Origin: Lachnotalea glycerini
GTDB lineage: Bacteria > Bacillota > Clostridia > Lachnospirales > Lachnospiraceae
Assembly: GCF_003201285.1 (NCBI RefSeq)
Contig: NZ_QICS01000003.1
Location: 124,001 to 188,000, forward strand
Direction: 5' to 3'
DNA: 64,000 nucleotides
Shown: positions 43,958-52,961 of the stretch, one piece after another
How positions within the stretch are numbered: the first letter of the stretch is position 1
Layout: each line of letters begins with the position of its first letter
Position numbers and translations under genes: made by a program
Notes under the pieces: generated by a model
Told to the model about the DNA's origin: nothing
Databases searched by the model: none
Seen by the model: the letters and a program-made list of their open reading frames with translations, nothing else

Positions 43958-44911
43958 TTAAAACAATGCATAATCTTTATCAATCTTACGTACAATCCAG
44001 TTGCTAACCATAACGACTACAAATCCAAAGAAAGATTGATAAAGTCCTACTGCCGATGCATTCGGGAAGTTAAAGTTATTCATTAAAGTTCGATATACAT
44101 AGGTTTCAACGATATCTGTATAGGGCCAAAGTGTTGCATTCGAGGAACCTACCAGATTATAGAACAAGCCAAAGTTTCCTTTCATTATGCCTCCGATGGC
44201 AAACAGGAACAAAATAATGATGGTTGGCTTTAAGCTTGGTAAGATAATGTAGCGTATTTTAGCCAAAATGTTAGCACCGTCTACCTGTGCAGCTTCTATC
44301 ATTTCTGCATCAATTCCACAAATAGCTGCAAAATAGACAATGGATCCATAGCCTGTTTGCTGCCATAACTGAGCTAAAACAATAATAACCGGCCATACCT
44401 TAGGTGTTTGATAAACGCTGATTGGGTTTTTGCCAAAAAATTTGGTTAAGGTAGTTAAGAATCCAAATTCATAATTAAGAATATTAAAGGCCAACAGACC
44501 TACTAATACTGCGGATATGAAGTATGGCAAAAACATAACTGTCTGTGAAACCTTTCGAAATGCTTTATTTTTTATTTCATTCAACAATATTGCTATCGTA
44601 ATTTGCAAAATGTTTCCTAAAATAATAAAAGCCAGATTATATAGAATCGTATTTCTAGTCAAAAGCCATAAGCTGCCAGAATTGAGCAAGAATTTAAAAT
44701 TGTCAAAACCAACAAACTCACTTTTAAATATTCCTGCTTTATAGTTAAAATTTGTAAATGCAATATATGCACCCGGTAACGGACAATAGAAAAATACAAT
44801 AAAAAATGCAATCGCCGGCAAACACATAAGAAGTAACGTTTTACTATCTGTTATTTTTTTCCAATGTGATTTCTTAATTACTTGTTTTTGTCCATTTTTT
44901 GATTTTTTCAT
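43958..44911 (-). CDS. Carbohydrate ABC permease (LplB-type)
   Basis: 317 residues, six membrane segments, EAA loop EAAQVDGANILAKIRYIILP near residue 200. The lysine-rich start (KKSKNGQKQVIKKSHWKK) is cytoplasmic. First gene of the sugar operon; the cre/LacI-like operator at 44933 lies 22 bases upstream of its start, and the other permease follows after 13 bases. Confidence 0.88.
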   Translation of the reverse strand: MKKSKNGQKQVIKKSHWKKITDSKTLLLMCLPAIAFFIVFFYCPLPGAYIAFTNFNYKAGIFKSEFVGFDNFKFLLNSGSLWLLTRNTILYNLAFIILGNILQITIAILLNEIKNKAFRKVSQTVMFLPYFISAVLVGLLAFNILNYEFGFLTTLTKFFGKNPISVYQTPKVWPVIIVLAQLWQQTGYGSIVYFAAICGIDAEMIEAAQVDGANILAKIRYIILPSLKPTIIILFLFAIGGIMKGNFGLFYNLVGSSNATLWPYTDIVETYVYRTLMNNFNFPNASAVGLYQSFFGFVVVMVSNWIVRKIDKDYALF

Positions 44912-44932
44912 TTTTAATCACCTCTTTGTTTT

Positions 44933-44946
44933 TGAAATCGGTTTCA
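44933..44946 (-). promoter_or_regulatory. LacI/CcpA-type operator of the sugar operon
   Basis: TGAAATCGGTTTCA, a 14-bp near-palindrome that fits both a LacI-family operator and the CcpA cre consensus TGNAANCGNNNNCA. It lies between the promoter region and the first permease gene and is identical to the site upstream of the LacI gene (46733-46746). Confidence 0.7.
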
Positions 44947-45070
44947 TTGAAATTTATAAAATACCTTAATAATCTTGCATGATAGGTTAACTCTTATTAA
45001 AATGCTTATTTTTTTCTAAACAACGTAAAAGTATATGTATTATATACATTTTCAACAATTTATTGATTCT

Positions 45071-45084
45071 TGAAACCCATTTCA
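45071..45084 (-). promoter_or_regulatory. Second operator-like site of the sugar operon
   Basis: TGAAACCCATTTCA: same half-sites as at 44933 with altered centre. A third, poorer copy (GCAATCGGTTTCAA) is at 45267-45280. Several sites spaced by about 130-190 bases suggest DNA looping by a LacI-type tetramer or dimer pair. Confidence 0.55.
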
Positions 45085-45310
45085 TAATCAATATTATATA
45101 CATCAATTCTAGTATTGTCAACGACTATATTAATTTTTTTATTTATTATGTATATATATTCTGACTATTCATATCTTTATATATCAATTTTTAACTATAA
45201 AGAGTATTATTTTTTAGATTTTATACGATAAAAATGTCTTATTTTAAGAAATAACAATAATTTTTAGCAATCGGTTTCAACAATCTTTGAACAAACATTT
45301 TTTTATTAAA
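45085..45310. other. AT-rich promoter region of the sugar operon
   Basis: No coding frame. It contains the weak operator copy at 45267-45280 and the left border of the dispersed repeat at 45311. Confidence 0.4.
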
Positions 45311-45492
45311 CAAAGCAGACAAGTCCGCATCAGCTCCCTAGTCTCTCACTCATGAGGGACTTGACCGCTTTGACGCGCCGAATGCTGTTACGCAGTGACA
45401 TTTTCCACTTGCATTCGTGCGCATTGTGTTTTTATTTCATAGAAATCATAACTTTTATTCGTTACAACAGTAAGGTCTTTGCTATGAAATAA
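45311..45492. repeat. Dispersed structured repeat, copy A (~182 bp)
   Basis: It shares the ordered blocks GACAAGTCCG, GACTTGACCGCTTT, GCGCCGAATGC, CACTTGCATTCGTGCGCATT and TTATTTCATAG...CTATGAAATAA with the tandem copies at 57611-57972. Three nested inverted repeats are visible: an outer GCxGACAAGT/ACTTGACCGC pair, a GCGCCGAATGC/GCATTCGTGCGC stem, and the closing TTATTTCATAG/CTATGAAATAA stem (45432-45442, 45482-45492). It looks like a non-autonomous mobile repeat or structured RNA. Confidence 0.7.
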
Positions 45493-45549
45493 AAAAAGAA
45501 CCTATACAATATGCCTTTATTCTTAAGACGTTTTGTCGGTTCCTTTTTT
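45491..45549 (-). terminator. Terminator of the LacI gene
   Basis: AAAAAAAGAACC pairs with GGTTCCTTTTTT over a long loop, just past the LacI stop at 45553. The stem is short, so confidence is moderate. Confidence 0.45.
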
Positions 45550-45552
45550 ATC

Positions 45553-46590
45553 TTATTGATTAATATTTATACAAGATTCCTTGATCACAAGTTTTGATTC
45601 AATCAGACTAATTCGTGCTACATCTTCACCCTTAATTGCACCTACAGCAGTTTCAATTATCTTCTGTCCGAATTTCTCATAGTTATAATCGATTCCGGTT
45701 AACCGCGGAATCGTCAGGTCTGATAAAAATGTATTATCAAAGCTTACCACAGAAATATCCTGTGGAATAGACATACCTCTTTGCGTAATAGCACGAATAA
45801 TTCCTACCGCTGTAAAATCGTTAATCGCCATGATTGCCGATGGCAAGTCACCAAGCTCAAACAATTGCTGCATGCCATTGTAGCCTCCACTGTCATCGTA
45901 ATTGTTGCCTTCAATAATATATTCTTCCCGATATTTGATTCCGTACCGGCTCAGCACCTGCTTAAAGCGAAATTGTTTTTCTACTGTACTCTTTACATCT
46001 TTGCTTCCTCCGATTAGAGCAATTTCCTTATGACCACTTGATATTAGATATTCCAACATAATTTCCATGGACTTACCCTCATCCAGATTGACCTGATAGC
46101 AGTCTGCACCGTCTAATTTGCCTGTAATGATAATAGGAATTTTATTTGCAATCCGATTTACACGTTCTACATAATTGCTGTCCGATATCAGTTCATCCAC
46201 TCGTCCGCCAATCTGTACGATGGCCTCCACTCGCTGACTTTCAAGATTCTCCAACTGCAAATCTTCCAGTTGCTTTATATTAAGTGAATTACATAAAACA
46301 ACTCGATATCCATATTCATTTGCCGCTTTCTCACATTCCACAAATAAAGTGGCATAAAATGGATTTCGAATATCTGATGCTATAATACCAATTACATTAC
46401 TTTTGGTTTCACTTAAGCCTCTTGCTAATGCGTTTGGTTTATAATCATATTTTTCAATCAGGCGTTCTACTTTTTCTTTTTTTTCCTTGCTCACATTCGC
46501 ATTACTTGTCAATACTCTCGAAACAGTAGAAACTGAAACTCCCGCTTCTTTGGCTATATCATATATAGTGACTTGTTTTCTAATATCCAT
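45553..46590 (-). CDS. LacI-family transcriptional regulator of the sugar operon
   Basis: 345 residues. The N-terminal helix-turn-helix and hinge are VTIYDIAKEAGVSVSTVSRV, ANVSKEKKEKV, YKPNALARGL; the rest is a periplasmic-binding-type sugar domain (NPFYATLFVECEKAANEYGY, IMAINDFTAVGIIRA). It lies upstream of the importer and beta-galactosidase genes on the same strand, and identical TGAAATCGGTTTCA sites at both promoters make it their likely regulator, inactivated by a galactoside. Confidence 0.92.
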   Translation of the reverse strand: MDIRKQVTIYDIAKEAGVSVSTVSRVLTSNANVSKEKKEKVERLIEKYDYKPNALARGLSETKSNVIGIIASDIRNPFYATLFVECEKAANEYGYRVVLCNSLNIKQLEDLQLENLESQRVEAIVQIGGRVDELISDSNYVERVNRIANKIPIIITGKLDGADCYQVNLDEGKSMEIMLEYLISSGHKEIALIGGSKDVKSTVEKQFRFKQVLSRYGIKYREEYIIEGNNYDDSGGYNGMQQLFELGDLPSAIMAINDFTAVGIIRAITQRGMSIPQDISVVSFDNTFLSDLTIPRLTGIDYNYEKFGQKIIETAVGAIKGEDVARISLIESKLVIKESCININQ

Positions 46591-46732
46591 TTCTGCTCCT
46601 TATTTGTAGATAGCAATCTATTGAAATAGTTTTATTCCTTATTATCTAAATACATTTTCCAACATATTTTGCCTTTTAGCAAGACCTATTTTTACAAAAC
46701 AGGTTCTTCTTAGGGTGATTCAGATCTCTTAT

Positions 46733-46746
46733 TGAAATCGGTTTCA
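46733..46746 (-). promoter_or_regulatory. Operator upstream of the LacI gene
   Basis: TGAAATCGGTTTCA, same 14 bases as at 44933-44946, about 145 bases ahead of the LacI start. It suggests autoregulation, or CcpA control as it also matches cre. Confidence 0.65.
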
Positions 46747-46819
46747 TTAATTAAATTATACGTTGCTCTTTTCTAAAAGTCAATCATCAAAAACAATTGT
46801 ATTAAACGTCTTTTCCCCT

Positions 46820-47587
46820 CTATTTCATCTCTTTGTTCTTTCTGATATAGCCTATCAAGAAGCAGCAAAAAGCGCATGCAATATATATGACTACATTGAT
46901 CCAATTATACCTTATCGTTAAGACTTTCCAGATTGACATTTTTAGAGCTATGCTATTATTCAGTAAAGAACCTGCTGATGCTAACAGAAGTGTAATTCCT
47001 ATAAAGTTCCATATACTTAGTCTTGCAGTATGTCTTATTATTATGACAACCCACAAAATCACTAACCATATGATAGCAATTGGCAATTCATAACTTAAAA
47101 ACCAGTTAAAAGGTCTTGCCGCGTAGTTTGAATTTACTATATATTCAATCCCATACAGCAAAGGAATTAGCAATACACTAAGTACTGCAATAACTTTTAT
47201 CATTTTGCTGCTACTACTCAACTGTGCTGTTAATAGTCCTGCACCCACATAAGCGATTGCGATTGCTACAATAAAAGACCAAGTCAATTTATGATTTATG
47301 GCTATATCAACGATAAGGGAAGTGATCAGACCAACTCCTAAAATTGCTGAAAAAATGCCCTTTAACAGATACATTTGTTTTGTTTTACTTAAATATTTCT
47401 TCATATCCAGCATATCTGGTATTGTGTCCGCATGTACCTCTGACAAAAGCTCATCACGCTCTCTTGCACAAGATGGGCATTCTTTAAAATGTTGCTCTAA
47501 TATTTCATTTGTTTTACTGCTGGTTAATTTTTCTATATAATTAGGGAGTAAATCCTTAACTACTTCACAATTAATATCCTGTTTCAT
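46820..47587 (-). CDS. Membrane anti-sigma factor with zinc-finger domain
   Basis: 255 residues. The N-terminal putative zinc finger (zf-HC2) is DINCEVVKDLLPNYIEKL, then HFKECPSCARER with His-x3-Cys-x2-Cys. Five to six membrane segments follow (about 75-250). It would bind and hold the ECF sigma factor at the membrane. The start at 47587 overlaps the sigma stop (ATGA). Confidence 0.85.
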   Translation of the reverse strand: MKQDINCEVVKDLLPNYIEKLTSSKTNEILEQHFKECPSCARERDELLSEVHADTIPDMLDMKKYLSKTKQMYLLKGIFSAILGVGLITSLIVDIAINHKLTWSFIVAIAIAYVGAGLLTAQLSSSSKMIKVIAVLSVLLIPLLYGIEYIVNSNYAARPFNWFLSYELPIAIIWLVILWVVIIIRHTARLSIWNFIGITLLLASAGSLLNNSIALKMSIWKVLTIRYNWINVVIYIACAFCCFLIGYIRKNKEMK

Positions 47588-48075
47588 TCTTCTTTCCATC
47601 CTTTCACTATTTTTTGTTTTCCCCTATAAAAAGTTACTCTTGCCCAGTTCTCTGTTTTACCCAGTATTTCACCTATCTGTGCAAAGCTTAATTCGCCGGT
47701 AAGTCTTAAGTACATCACTTCTCTGGTGATATCGTCCAATTGATGTAAGAGCTTAAACAATTCTACCTTTTCTAACCTCATTAAATACTGATATTCTAGA
47801 TTCTCTTCTGACCGGACTTCTTCAATCTCATCTAGAGGTAGTAATTGTTTCTTTCTCCTGTTTAGCTCTTTAAACCATAATCTCTTTCCAATTTTGCAAA
47901 GCCATACGGAAATCTTACATTCACCCCTAAATTTACTGATTCCTTTCGCCGCTTCATAAAAAGTTTCCTGCATCAATTCTTCTGCTAAATAAGTGTCATG
48001 GGTTAAGCAGAATAGATATTTATAAACATAAGAAGCATTTTCTTCATAGATTTGTTCCAACTTCTGCTTATCCAT
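47584..48075 (-). CDS. ECF-type RNA polymerase sigma factor
   Basis: 163 residues with region 2 (YVYKYLFCLTHDTYLAEELM, QETFYEAAKGISKFRGE) and region 4 (DITREVMYLRLTGELSFAQI, GEILGKTENWARV). Regions 1.1 and 3 are absent, as in all ECF sigmas. It is transcribed together with its membrane anti-sigma factor. The target promoters are not obvious here. Confidence 0.92.
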   Translation of the reverse strand: MDKQKLEQIYEENASYVYKYLFCLTHDTYLAEELMQETFYEAAKGISKFRGECKISVWLCKIGKRLWFKELNRRKKQLLPLDEIEEVRSEENLEYQYLMRLEKVELFKLLHQLDDITREVMYLRLTGELSFAQIGEILGKTENWARVTFYRGKQKIVKGWKEE

Positions 48076-48428
48076 TCATTCACCTCCTCAATAGGTTAGT
48101 GCATTATTTTCTTCTTTCGTTACAAAATATTATATATTTTATTAAAATGTGTCTGCCCGCAGACACTCACCCGCTTGAGCAGATTGCGAAGCAATTAAAT
48201 TCCTTTTTGCGAGATGCGCATCGTGTTTTTATTTCATAGGAATCAATACATTATCGCAACGAGATATTGTAGAGTAGGTCAGAGGTAGCAAGACCTCTTT
48301 CCCCTCATCAAACCGTACGTGAGGTTTTCCAGTTTGACTATATGGCTCACTGGCGATTACCATAATCGGACTTGCACCGACTGGTGTGGTCCAGCTTCGC
48401 TGGACACGCTCCTATGTAATAAAAATAA
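48076..48428. other. Intergenic stretch with repeat and intron-like remnants
   Basis: 48206-48241 shares the GCGCAT-GTGTTTTTATTTCATAG end of the dispersed repeat. 48270-48352, read leftward, contains AAAACCTCACGTACGGTTTG and ATGAGGGGAAAGAGGTCTTG, which resemble the 3' portion of group II introns; a GTCCAGC/GCTGGAC hairpin lies at 48389-48405. No gene. Confidence 0.4.
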
Positions 48429-48458
48429 CCACATCTAACTCTTATGAGTTGTATGTGG
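48429..48458 (-). terminator. Terminator of the amino-acid ABC operon
   Basis: CCACAT and inner AACTC/GAGTT stems with an ATGTGG right arm; leftward TTATTTTTATT follows. It begins 13 bases past the ATPase stop. Confidence 0.8.
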
Positions 48459-48470
48459 CTATCCTATTTA

Positions 48471-49235
48471 TTATCCCAAGTTATGATACTGACCCAGGAA
48501 TTCTTTGGTTCTTTGATTGGTAGATTGAAACATCTGCTTTGGTGTAGTTTCCTCTACAATGACTCCCTGATCCATAAAAATCATACGGTTTGAAACATCC
48601 TTCGCAAAATTCATTTCATGTGTCACTATTACCATCGTCATCTTTTCTTTTGCAAGTTCTTTAATTACCTTTAATATTTCTCCGGTCAACTCGGGATCGA
48701 GTGCAGAAGTGGGTTCATCAAAGAATAAAATCTTTGGATTCATCGCTAAAGCTCTTGCTATGGATACTCTTTGCTGTTGCCCTCCTGATAATTGGCAAGG
48801 GTAATAGTCTGCACGATCAGTCAATCCCATTTTATCCAATAGCTTTATCGCCTCGTCGTATACTTCTTCTTTGTTACGCTTTTGAACATGAATTGGTGCA
48901 TCTGTAATATTTTTTATAACAGAATAATGTGGAAATAAATTAAAGTTCTGAAACACCAATCCAAAATACTGCTGAATCTTCTTTAGGTCATTGGTCTTGG
49001 CATATATGGTCTTTCCATCTACATCTTCTGCTGCTTTTTCTCCTAGATAAATCAAATCACCGGAATTCATAGTCTCTAATAAGGTCGCACAGCGAAGAAG
49101 CGTCGATTTACCCGATCCTGATGGACCAATAATGGATACCACCTCTCCTTCTTCAACTGACAAGCTAATATCCTTAAGCACTTCATTTCCATCAAAGCTT
49201 TTTTTCACATGATTCATTTCCAATAACTTTTTCAT
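48471..49235 (-). CDS. Polar amino-acid ABC transporter ATPase (GlnQ-like)
   Basis: 254 residues. Walker A is [12 protein letters not shown] (about 38), the Q-loop [10 protein letters not shown], signature [16 protein letters not shown], Walker [16 protein letters not shown]. The sequence is close to GlnQ/TcyC-type amino-acid importers. Last in a leftward operon with binding protein and permease; AGGAGG precedes the start after 12 bases. Confidence 0.92.
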   Translation of the reverse strand: MKKLLEMNHVKKSFDGNEVLKDISLSVEEGEVVSIIGPSGSGKSTLLRCATLLETMNSGDLIYLGEKAAEDVDGKTIYAKTNDLKKIQQYFGLVFQNFNLFPHYSVIKNITDAPIHVQKRNKEEVYDEAIKLLDKMGLTDRADYYPCQLSGGQQQRVSIARALAMNPKILFFDEPTSALDPELTGEILKVIKELAKEKMTMVIVTHEMNFAKDVSNRMIFMDQGVIVEETTPKQMFQSTNQRTKEFLGQYHNLG

Positions 49236-49247
49236 TTTGTGCCCCTC

Positions 49248-49898
49248 CTAACGATAATAACTCATTTTCTTTTCCCAAAGCTCCATCAGACCTGCAACAG
49301 CAAAGTTAAAGACATAGTAAAATACCGCTGCCGCAACAAATGGTACCATGCTCTTTTGCGAGGCTGCAATCGACTTTGCTATTGTAAACATCTCTGCATA
49401 AGCAATTGAAAAAGCAAGAGAGGTATCCTTTACCAATGTGATTACTTCATTAGTAACCGATGGCAGAATTCTTTTTATCACCTGAGGTAAAATAATCTTA
49501 AAAAATGTCTGCGCCCTATTATATCCAAGAACCTTTGCTGCTTCATATTGTCCGTTTGGCATTGATTCAATTCCACCTCTGAAAATCTCCGCAAAATAAG
49601 CGGCATAATTAATCGCAAAAGCAATAATAACTGCGTAAGCACGGTAGGAAGAGGATATTGAAATTCCCAATATGTAATAAGGTCCAAAATACACTACCAA
49701 AAGCTGTAGCATTAATGGTGTTCCTCTCATAATAGAGATATACATTTTGGTTATATTGCGAAGCAGAAACTGTTTTGACATACGTCCAAAAGATAGAATA
49801 AGTCCAAAAGGCAGAGAAAAAATTAAAGTCATAACGAATATCAATATAGTTGTAACCATTCCGGTGCTTAGCTGACTAAGCATAACTGATAAGCTCAT
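49248..49898 (-). CDS. Polar amino-acid ABC transporter permease
   Basis: 216 residues with five to six membrane segments. The EAA loop is EAAKVLGYNRAQTFFKIILP and the start of the domain is TTILIFVMTLIFSLPFGLIL; together they match the HEQRo/GlnP-type single permease that acts as a dimer. It is located five bases after the binding-protein stop. Confidence 0.9.
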   Translation of the reverse strand: MSLSVMLSQLSTGMVTTILIFVMTLIFSLPFGLILSFGRMSKQFLLRNITKMYISIMRGTPLMLQLLVVYFGPYYILGISISSSYRAYAVIIAFAINYAAYFAEIFRGGIESMPNGQYEAAKVLGYNRAQTFFKIILPQVIKRILPSVTNEVITLVKDTSLAFSIAYAEMFTIAKSIAASQKSMVPFVAAAVFYYVFNFAVAGLMELWEKKMSYYR

Positions 49899-49903
49899 TT
49901 ATC

Positions 49904-50701
49904 CTACTCTCCTAATATACATACATCATAACCAAAATACTTGTCTGAGATTTTAGCAAAGGTTCCATCCTTTACCATTTCCATTAGTGCCGCTTCTACT
50001 TCATCTCTTAACTCTTCATTCCCCTTTAAGAAACCTATACCGTACTGCTCACTGGAAATTTGTTCCTCTAATACCGTAAATTTATCTTCTTTTCCCTGTA
50101 GCTGATACTTTGCAACACCGATATCAATTCCGATTGCATTTACAGCTCCCGATTCCAAATCCATAAATGCCGTATTGTATTGATCTACTGTTAAAAACTG
50201 CCCAAAGGATGCAAGCAAATCAGTATGATTTTCATCCTCTAATGCTGTTTGTGCAGAGGATTCCTTTTGTACCTCAACCACCTTGCCTGCTAAATCTGCA
50301 AATGATGTGATTCCTGAATCTGCCTTTACTATAAATACCTGAGAATTATCCATATAGGGTTTACTCCAGGTATAGTCATCCTCTCTCCCGTTAATTGTGA
50401 AACCATTCCAGATACAATCAATGGTACCTGACTCCAGTTCCATATCCTTTGCATCCCAATCAATTGGCTGAAGCGAAATTTCTTTTCCCATACGCTTCGC
50501 ACATTCGGTTGCTAATTCTATATCAAAGCCTGTAAATTCTCCGTCATCACCAACGTAACCAAATGGTGGAAAATCCTGATCAAATCCCACAGTCAGGGTA
50601 TTACTGCTTGCACTGTCCTTTGTTTCTTTGCTGCTATTTCCACATGCAGTCATGGAAAATATCATTCCCACTGATAGTATAACTGCTACTATTTTCTTCA
50701 T
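49904..50701 (-). CDS. Amino-acid substrate-binding lipoprotein
   Basis: 265 residues, lipobox FSMTACG (Cys about 20). The SBP_bac_3 signature is FPPFGYVGDDGEFTGFDIEL, and IDWDAKDMELESGTIDCIWN is the ligand loop; WNGFTINGRE follows. This is typical for polar amino acids or cystine. First gene of the operon. Confidence 0.9.
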   Translation of the reverse strand: MKKIVAVILSVGMIFSMTACGNSSKETKDSASSNTLTVGFDQDFPPFGYVGDDGEFTGFDIELATECAKRMGKEISLQPIDWDAKDMELESGTIDCIWNGFTINGREDDYTWSKPYMDNSQVFIVKADSGITSFADLAGKVVEVQKESSAQTALEDENHTDLLASFGQFLTVDQYNTAFMDLESGAVNAIGIDIGVAKYQLQGKEDKFTVLEEQISSEQYGIGFLKGNEELRDEVEAALMEMVKDGTFAKISDKYFGYDVCILGE

Positions 50702-50897
50702 ACAATATCTCCTCCTGTTTTATATGGTAACATGTTATTACGCTGCCATAATAAAGTACTCATATAAACTAACACATTTGGAGTCAATTTGTCAATTATA
50801 ATGGGATAAATTCAAAAAATTCCCGGGCAATATTTTATAAAATGAATAAATTTATGATGCAACCACTTTACTGCCTATTGAATTGCTTATTTTGATT

Positions 50898-51554
50898 TCA
50901 GATAGTGTCCTTTTTCTCTACAATGAAAGCAGAAATGGTCATACTAACTATGCATATAATACTTCCGCTAAATAGTATGGCAGTGCTACCCAGTAAGGAA
51001 TGGTTTGCAAACCATTGCATATCTAGTTCTGTATATTGATTAATCATCTTTAAGAAATAACTTAATCCAAAAAGCATAATAAAACCTGGCGTCATCATAA
51101 TAATCCCTGCTAACTGCTGACTTTTTATTTTACCTAACATATAAAAGATAGTATACTGAATGGAATAAAAAATCAAACCAATGCCCAAGCAGCCTAAAGT
51201 AGCAACTATTGCAAGCCTTGGAATTTTTTGAAAAAATATTGAATAGATACCTAAATCAATCCAGCTTAAGATAAAGGCTGCTATTTGTAACATAAAACCA
51301 TAAAAATAACGGCCAACAACTCGATTCTTCTTGGAACCCGGGAGCATATTGACAAAGCCAACTTCTGCTGTTTGTTCCTGTACAAACGGCTGTATTGAAA
51401 TTACAACAGCGAAAAAATATATATAATAAATAACACTTAATGAACTATCTGAAATTTTCATAAGCCACAGATTCCACGCAGCCATTACCAAAAAAATTAT
51501 AACCTGTAATCTGCTTTTCATAAAATCTACAAAAGAAAATTTAATTGCCTGCAT
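50898..51554 (-). CDS. ABC-2 type permease of the GntR-linked transporter
   Basis: 218 residues and six membrane segments, ending in FIVEKKDTI. It overlaps the ATPase gene by 14 bases. Such GntR(YtrA)-ATPase-permease units are often induced by cell-wall antibiotics. No substrate indicated. Confidence 0.75.
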   Translation of the reverse strand: MQAIKFSFVDFMKSRLQVIIFLVMAAWNLWLMKISDSSLSVIYYIYFFAVVISIQPFVQEQTAEVGFVNMLPGSKKNRVVGRYFYGFMLQIAAFILSWIDLGIYSIFFQKIPRLAIVATLGCLGIGLIFYSIQYTIFYMLGKIKSQQLAGIIMMTPGFIMLFGLSYFLKMINQYTELDMQWFANHSLLGSTAILFSGSIICIVSMTISAFIVEKKDTI

Positions 51555-52410
51555 AAGTCATCTCTCCGTTCTTAATAATGTGAAGTACAATCTGATCAAT
51601 ACTTGGTTTTTCATAAACGAATCGGCTGCCAAATTCAGTTGCATCATCTGCCGATATAATTGCTTCAAAGCCAAAATCTCCGTTTATTTTTCCAATCAGT
51701 TTCGATCTTAAACTTTGATTTATTTCATTTTCTGCACCCTTAATTAACAAATATTGGTCAATCAACTCTTCTTTCGAAGCCTTGAATTGCATCTTGCCCT
51801 CATTAATGAAAATAATATAATCCGCAATCTGCTCTAAATCACTCAATATATGAGTAGAAAACAGAATACTCTTTTCTCCGTCTTCTATATAAGCCTGCAG
51901 AATTTTTAAAACATCATTTCTCACAACCGGATCCAAACCGTTTGTAGCTTCATCCAATATTAGTAATTTCGTATCTCTCGACAACACTGAAGCAAACATT
52001 AATTTCACTTTCATACCTCTTGAATATTCTGCAATTTTCTTCTTTTCCGGAAGTTTCCATTCCTCTACTAATTGGTTGAATTTATCGACTTGAAAGGTTG
52101 AAAAGAATTTCGTCATGATGAGTCTGATATCTTTTAGCTTAAATTCCTTCGGAAAATAAAATTCATCTCCTACATAGCCAATCATTTCTTTATAAGAAAT
52201 GGGATTTTGAGCATAAGTCATTCCATCTATTCTAACTTCCCCCTTATCTGCATTTGATAATTGTGTAATTAAATTAATCGTGGTGGTCTTACCTGCTCCA
52301 TTTTGTCCTATATATCCCATGATATAACCTTTCGGCAAGGAAAATGTTATATCATGAAGCTGAAAACCTGAATAACTCTTATACAAACCTTTTACTTCCA
52401 ATAAATTCAT
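51541..52410 (-). CDS. ABC ATPase of the GntR-linked transporter (YtrB-like)
   Basis: 289 residues. Walker A GQNGAGKTTT, Q-loop region GYVGDEFYFPKEFKL, signature YSRGMKVKLM, Walker B LLILDEATNGLDP, His STHIL. It starts at 52410, directly within the GntR stop codon (ATGA). ~70 C-terminal residues follow, ending QIVLHIIKNGEMTYAGN. Confidence 0.9.
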   Translation of the reverse strand: MNLLEVKGLYKSYSGFQLHDITFSLPKGYIMGYIGQNGAGKTTTINLITQLSNADKGEVRIDGMTYAQNPISYKEMIGYVGDEFYFPKEFKLKDIRLIMTKFFSTFQVDKFNQLVEEWKLPEKKKIAEYSRGMKVKLMFASVLSRDTKLLILDEATNGLDPVVRNDVLKILQAYIEDGEKSILFSTHILSDLEQIADYIIFINEGKMQFKASKEELIDQYLLIKGAENEINQSLRSKLIGKINGDFGFEAIISADDATEFGSRFVYEKPSIDQIVLHIIKNGEMTYAGN

Positions 52411-52790
52411 TCTTCCATCATTCCTTTCCATATTTGTGATATCAAATTATGTACTTGTGCTTCCGTCATTTCTATTCTTTTCGCAGTTTCAACAGCAGTG
52501 AATAATCCTTGCTCGATGCGCACAAGATATTGTTCCTTTAAAATTTTATTTTCTTTGGATAAAACAATACTTCCTTTTCCCTGCATAGAAGAAATATATC
52601 CTTCCTTTTCTAAATCGTTATATGCTCGGGTAGTCGTTATTACACTGACTCCAATTTCTTTCGCAAGCATACGAATTGAGGGTAATACCGTTCCTTCTAA
52701 TATCTGCCCATTTAAGATCTGTTCTTTTATTTGTTCTTTTATTTGAGCATATATTGGTAACTCAGATTGATTTGATACTAATATTTTCAA
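52407..52790 (-). CDS. GntR-family regulator, YtrA subfamily
   Basis: 127 residues: winged helix YAQIKEQIKEQILNGQI, LPSIRMLAKEIGVSVITTTR, AYNDLEKEGYI, and a short 50-residue dimerisation tail, the YtrA type. It heads the operon with the ATPase and permease. It probably represses them at the palindrome at 52812-52859 until an envelope signal appears. Confidence 0.9.
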   Translation of the reverse strand: MKILVSNQSELPIYAQIKEQIKEQILNGQILEGTVLPSIRMLAKEIGVSVITTTRAYNDLEKEGYISSMQGKGSIVLSKENKILKEQYLVRIEQGLFTAVETAKRIEMTEAQVHNLISQIWKGMMEE

Positions 52791-52811
52791 ATTTTACCTC
52801 CATGTATTCCT

Positions 52812-52864
52812 AAAAAGCTCATACTGTATATATTTAATTATATACAGTATGAGCTTTTTGTCAA
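52812..52864 (-). promoter_or_regulatory. Promoter buried in a 48-bp palindrome, GntR operator
   Basis: Arms AAAAAGCTCATACTGTATATA and complement (21 bp each) around TTTAAT. Leftward TTGACA (52859-52864), 16 bases, TATAAT (52837-52842) overlap the palindrome. A dimeric GntR regulator binding ACTGTATATA-type half-sites would hide the promoter. The same palindrome could form a hairpin if transcribed. Confidence 0.75.
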
Positions 52865-52961
52865 TCAGTTTTTAATGATTCATAAATTTTTCTTTCTTGA
52901 CACTCAAAGTTCTTAGCGGTTACAATGGAAATCAAATAGGAATGTATTTGGGAGGTATGAG

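Noticed and set aside
45311-45492. CRISPR array or tRNA in the hairpin-rich segments
   Set aside because: No short repeats with unique spacers and no cloverleaf with CCA-type acceptor; copies at other places show it is a dispersed repeat.
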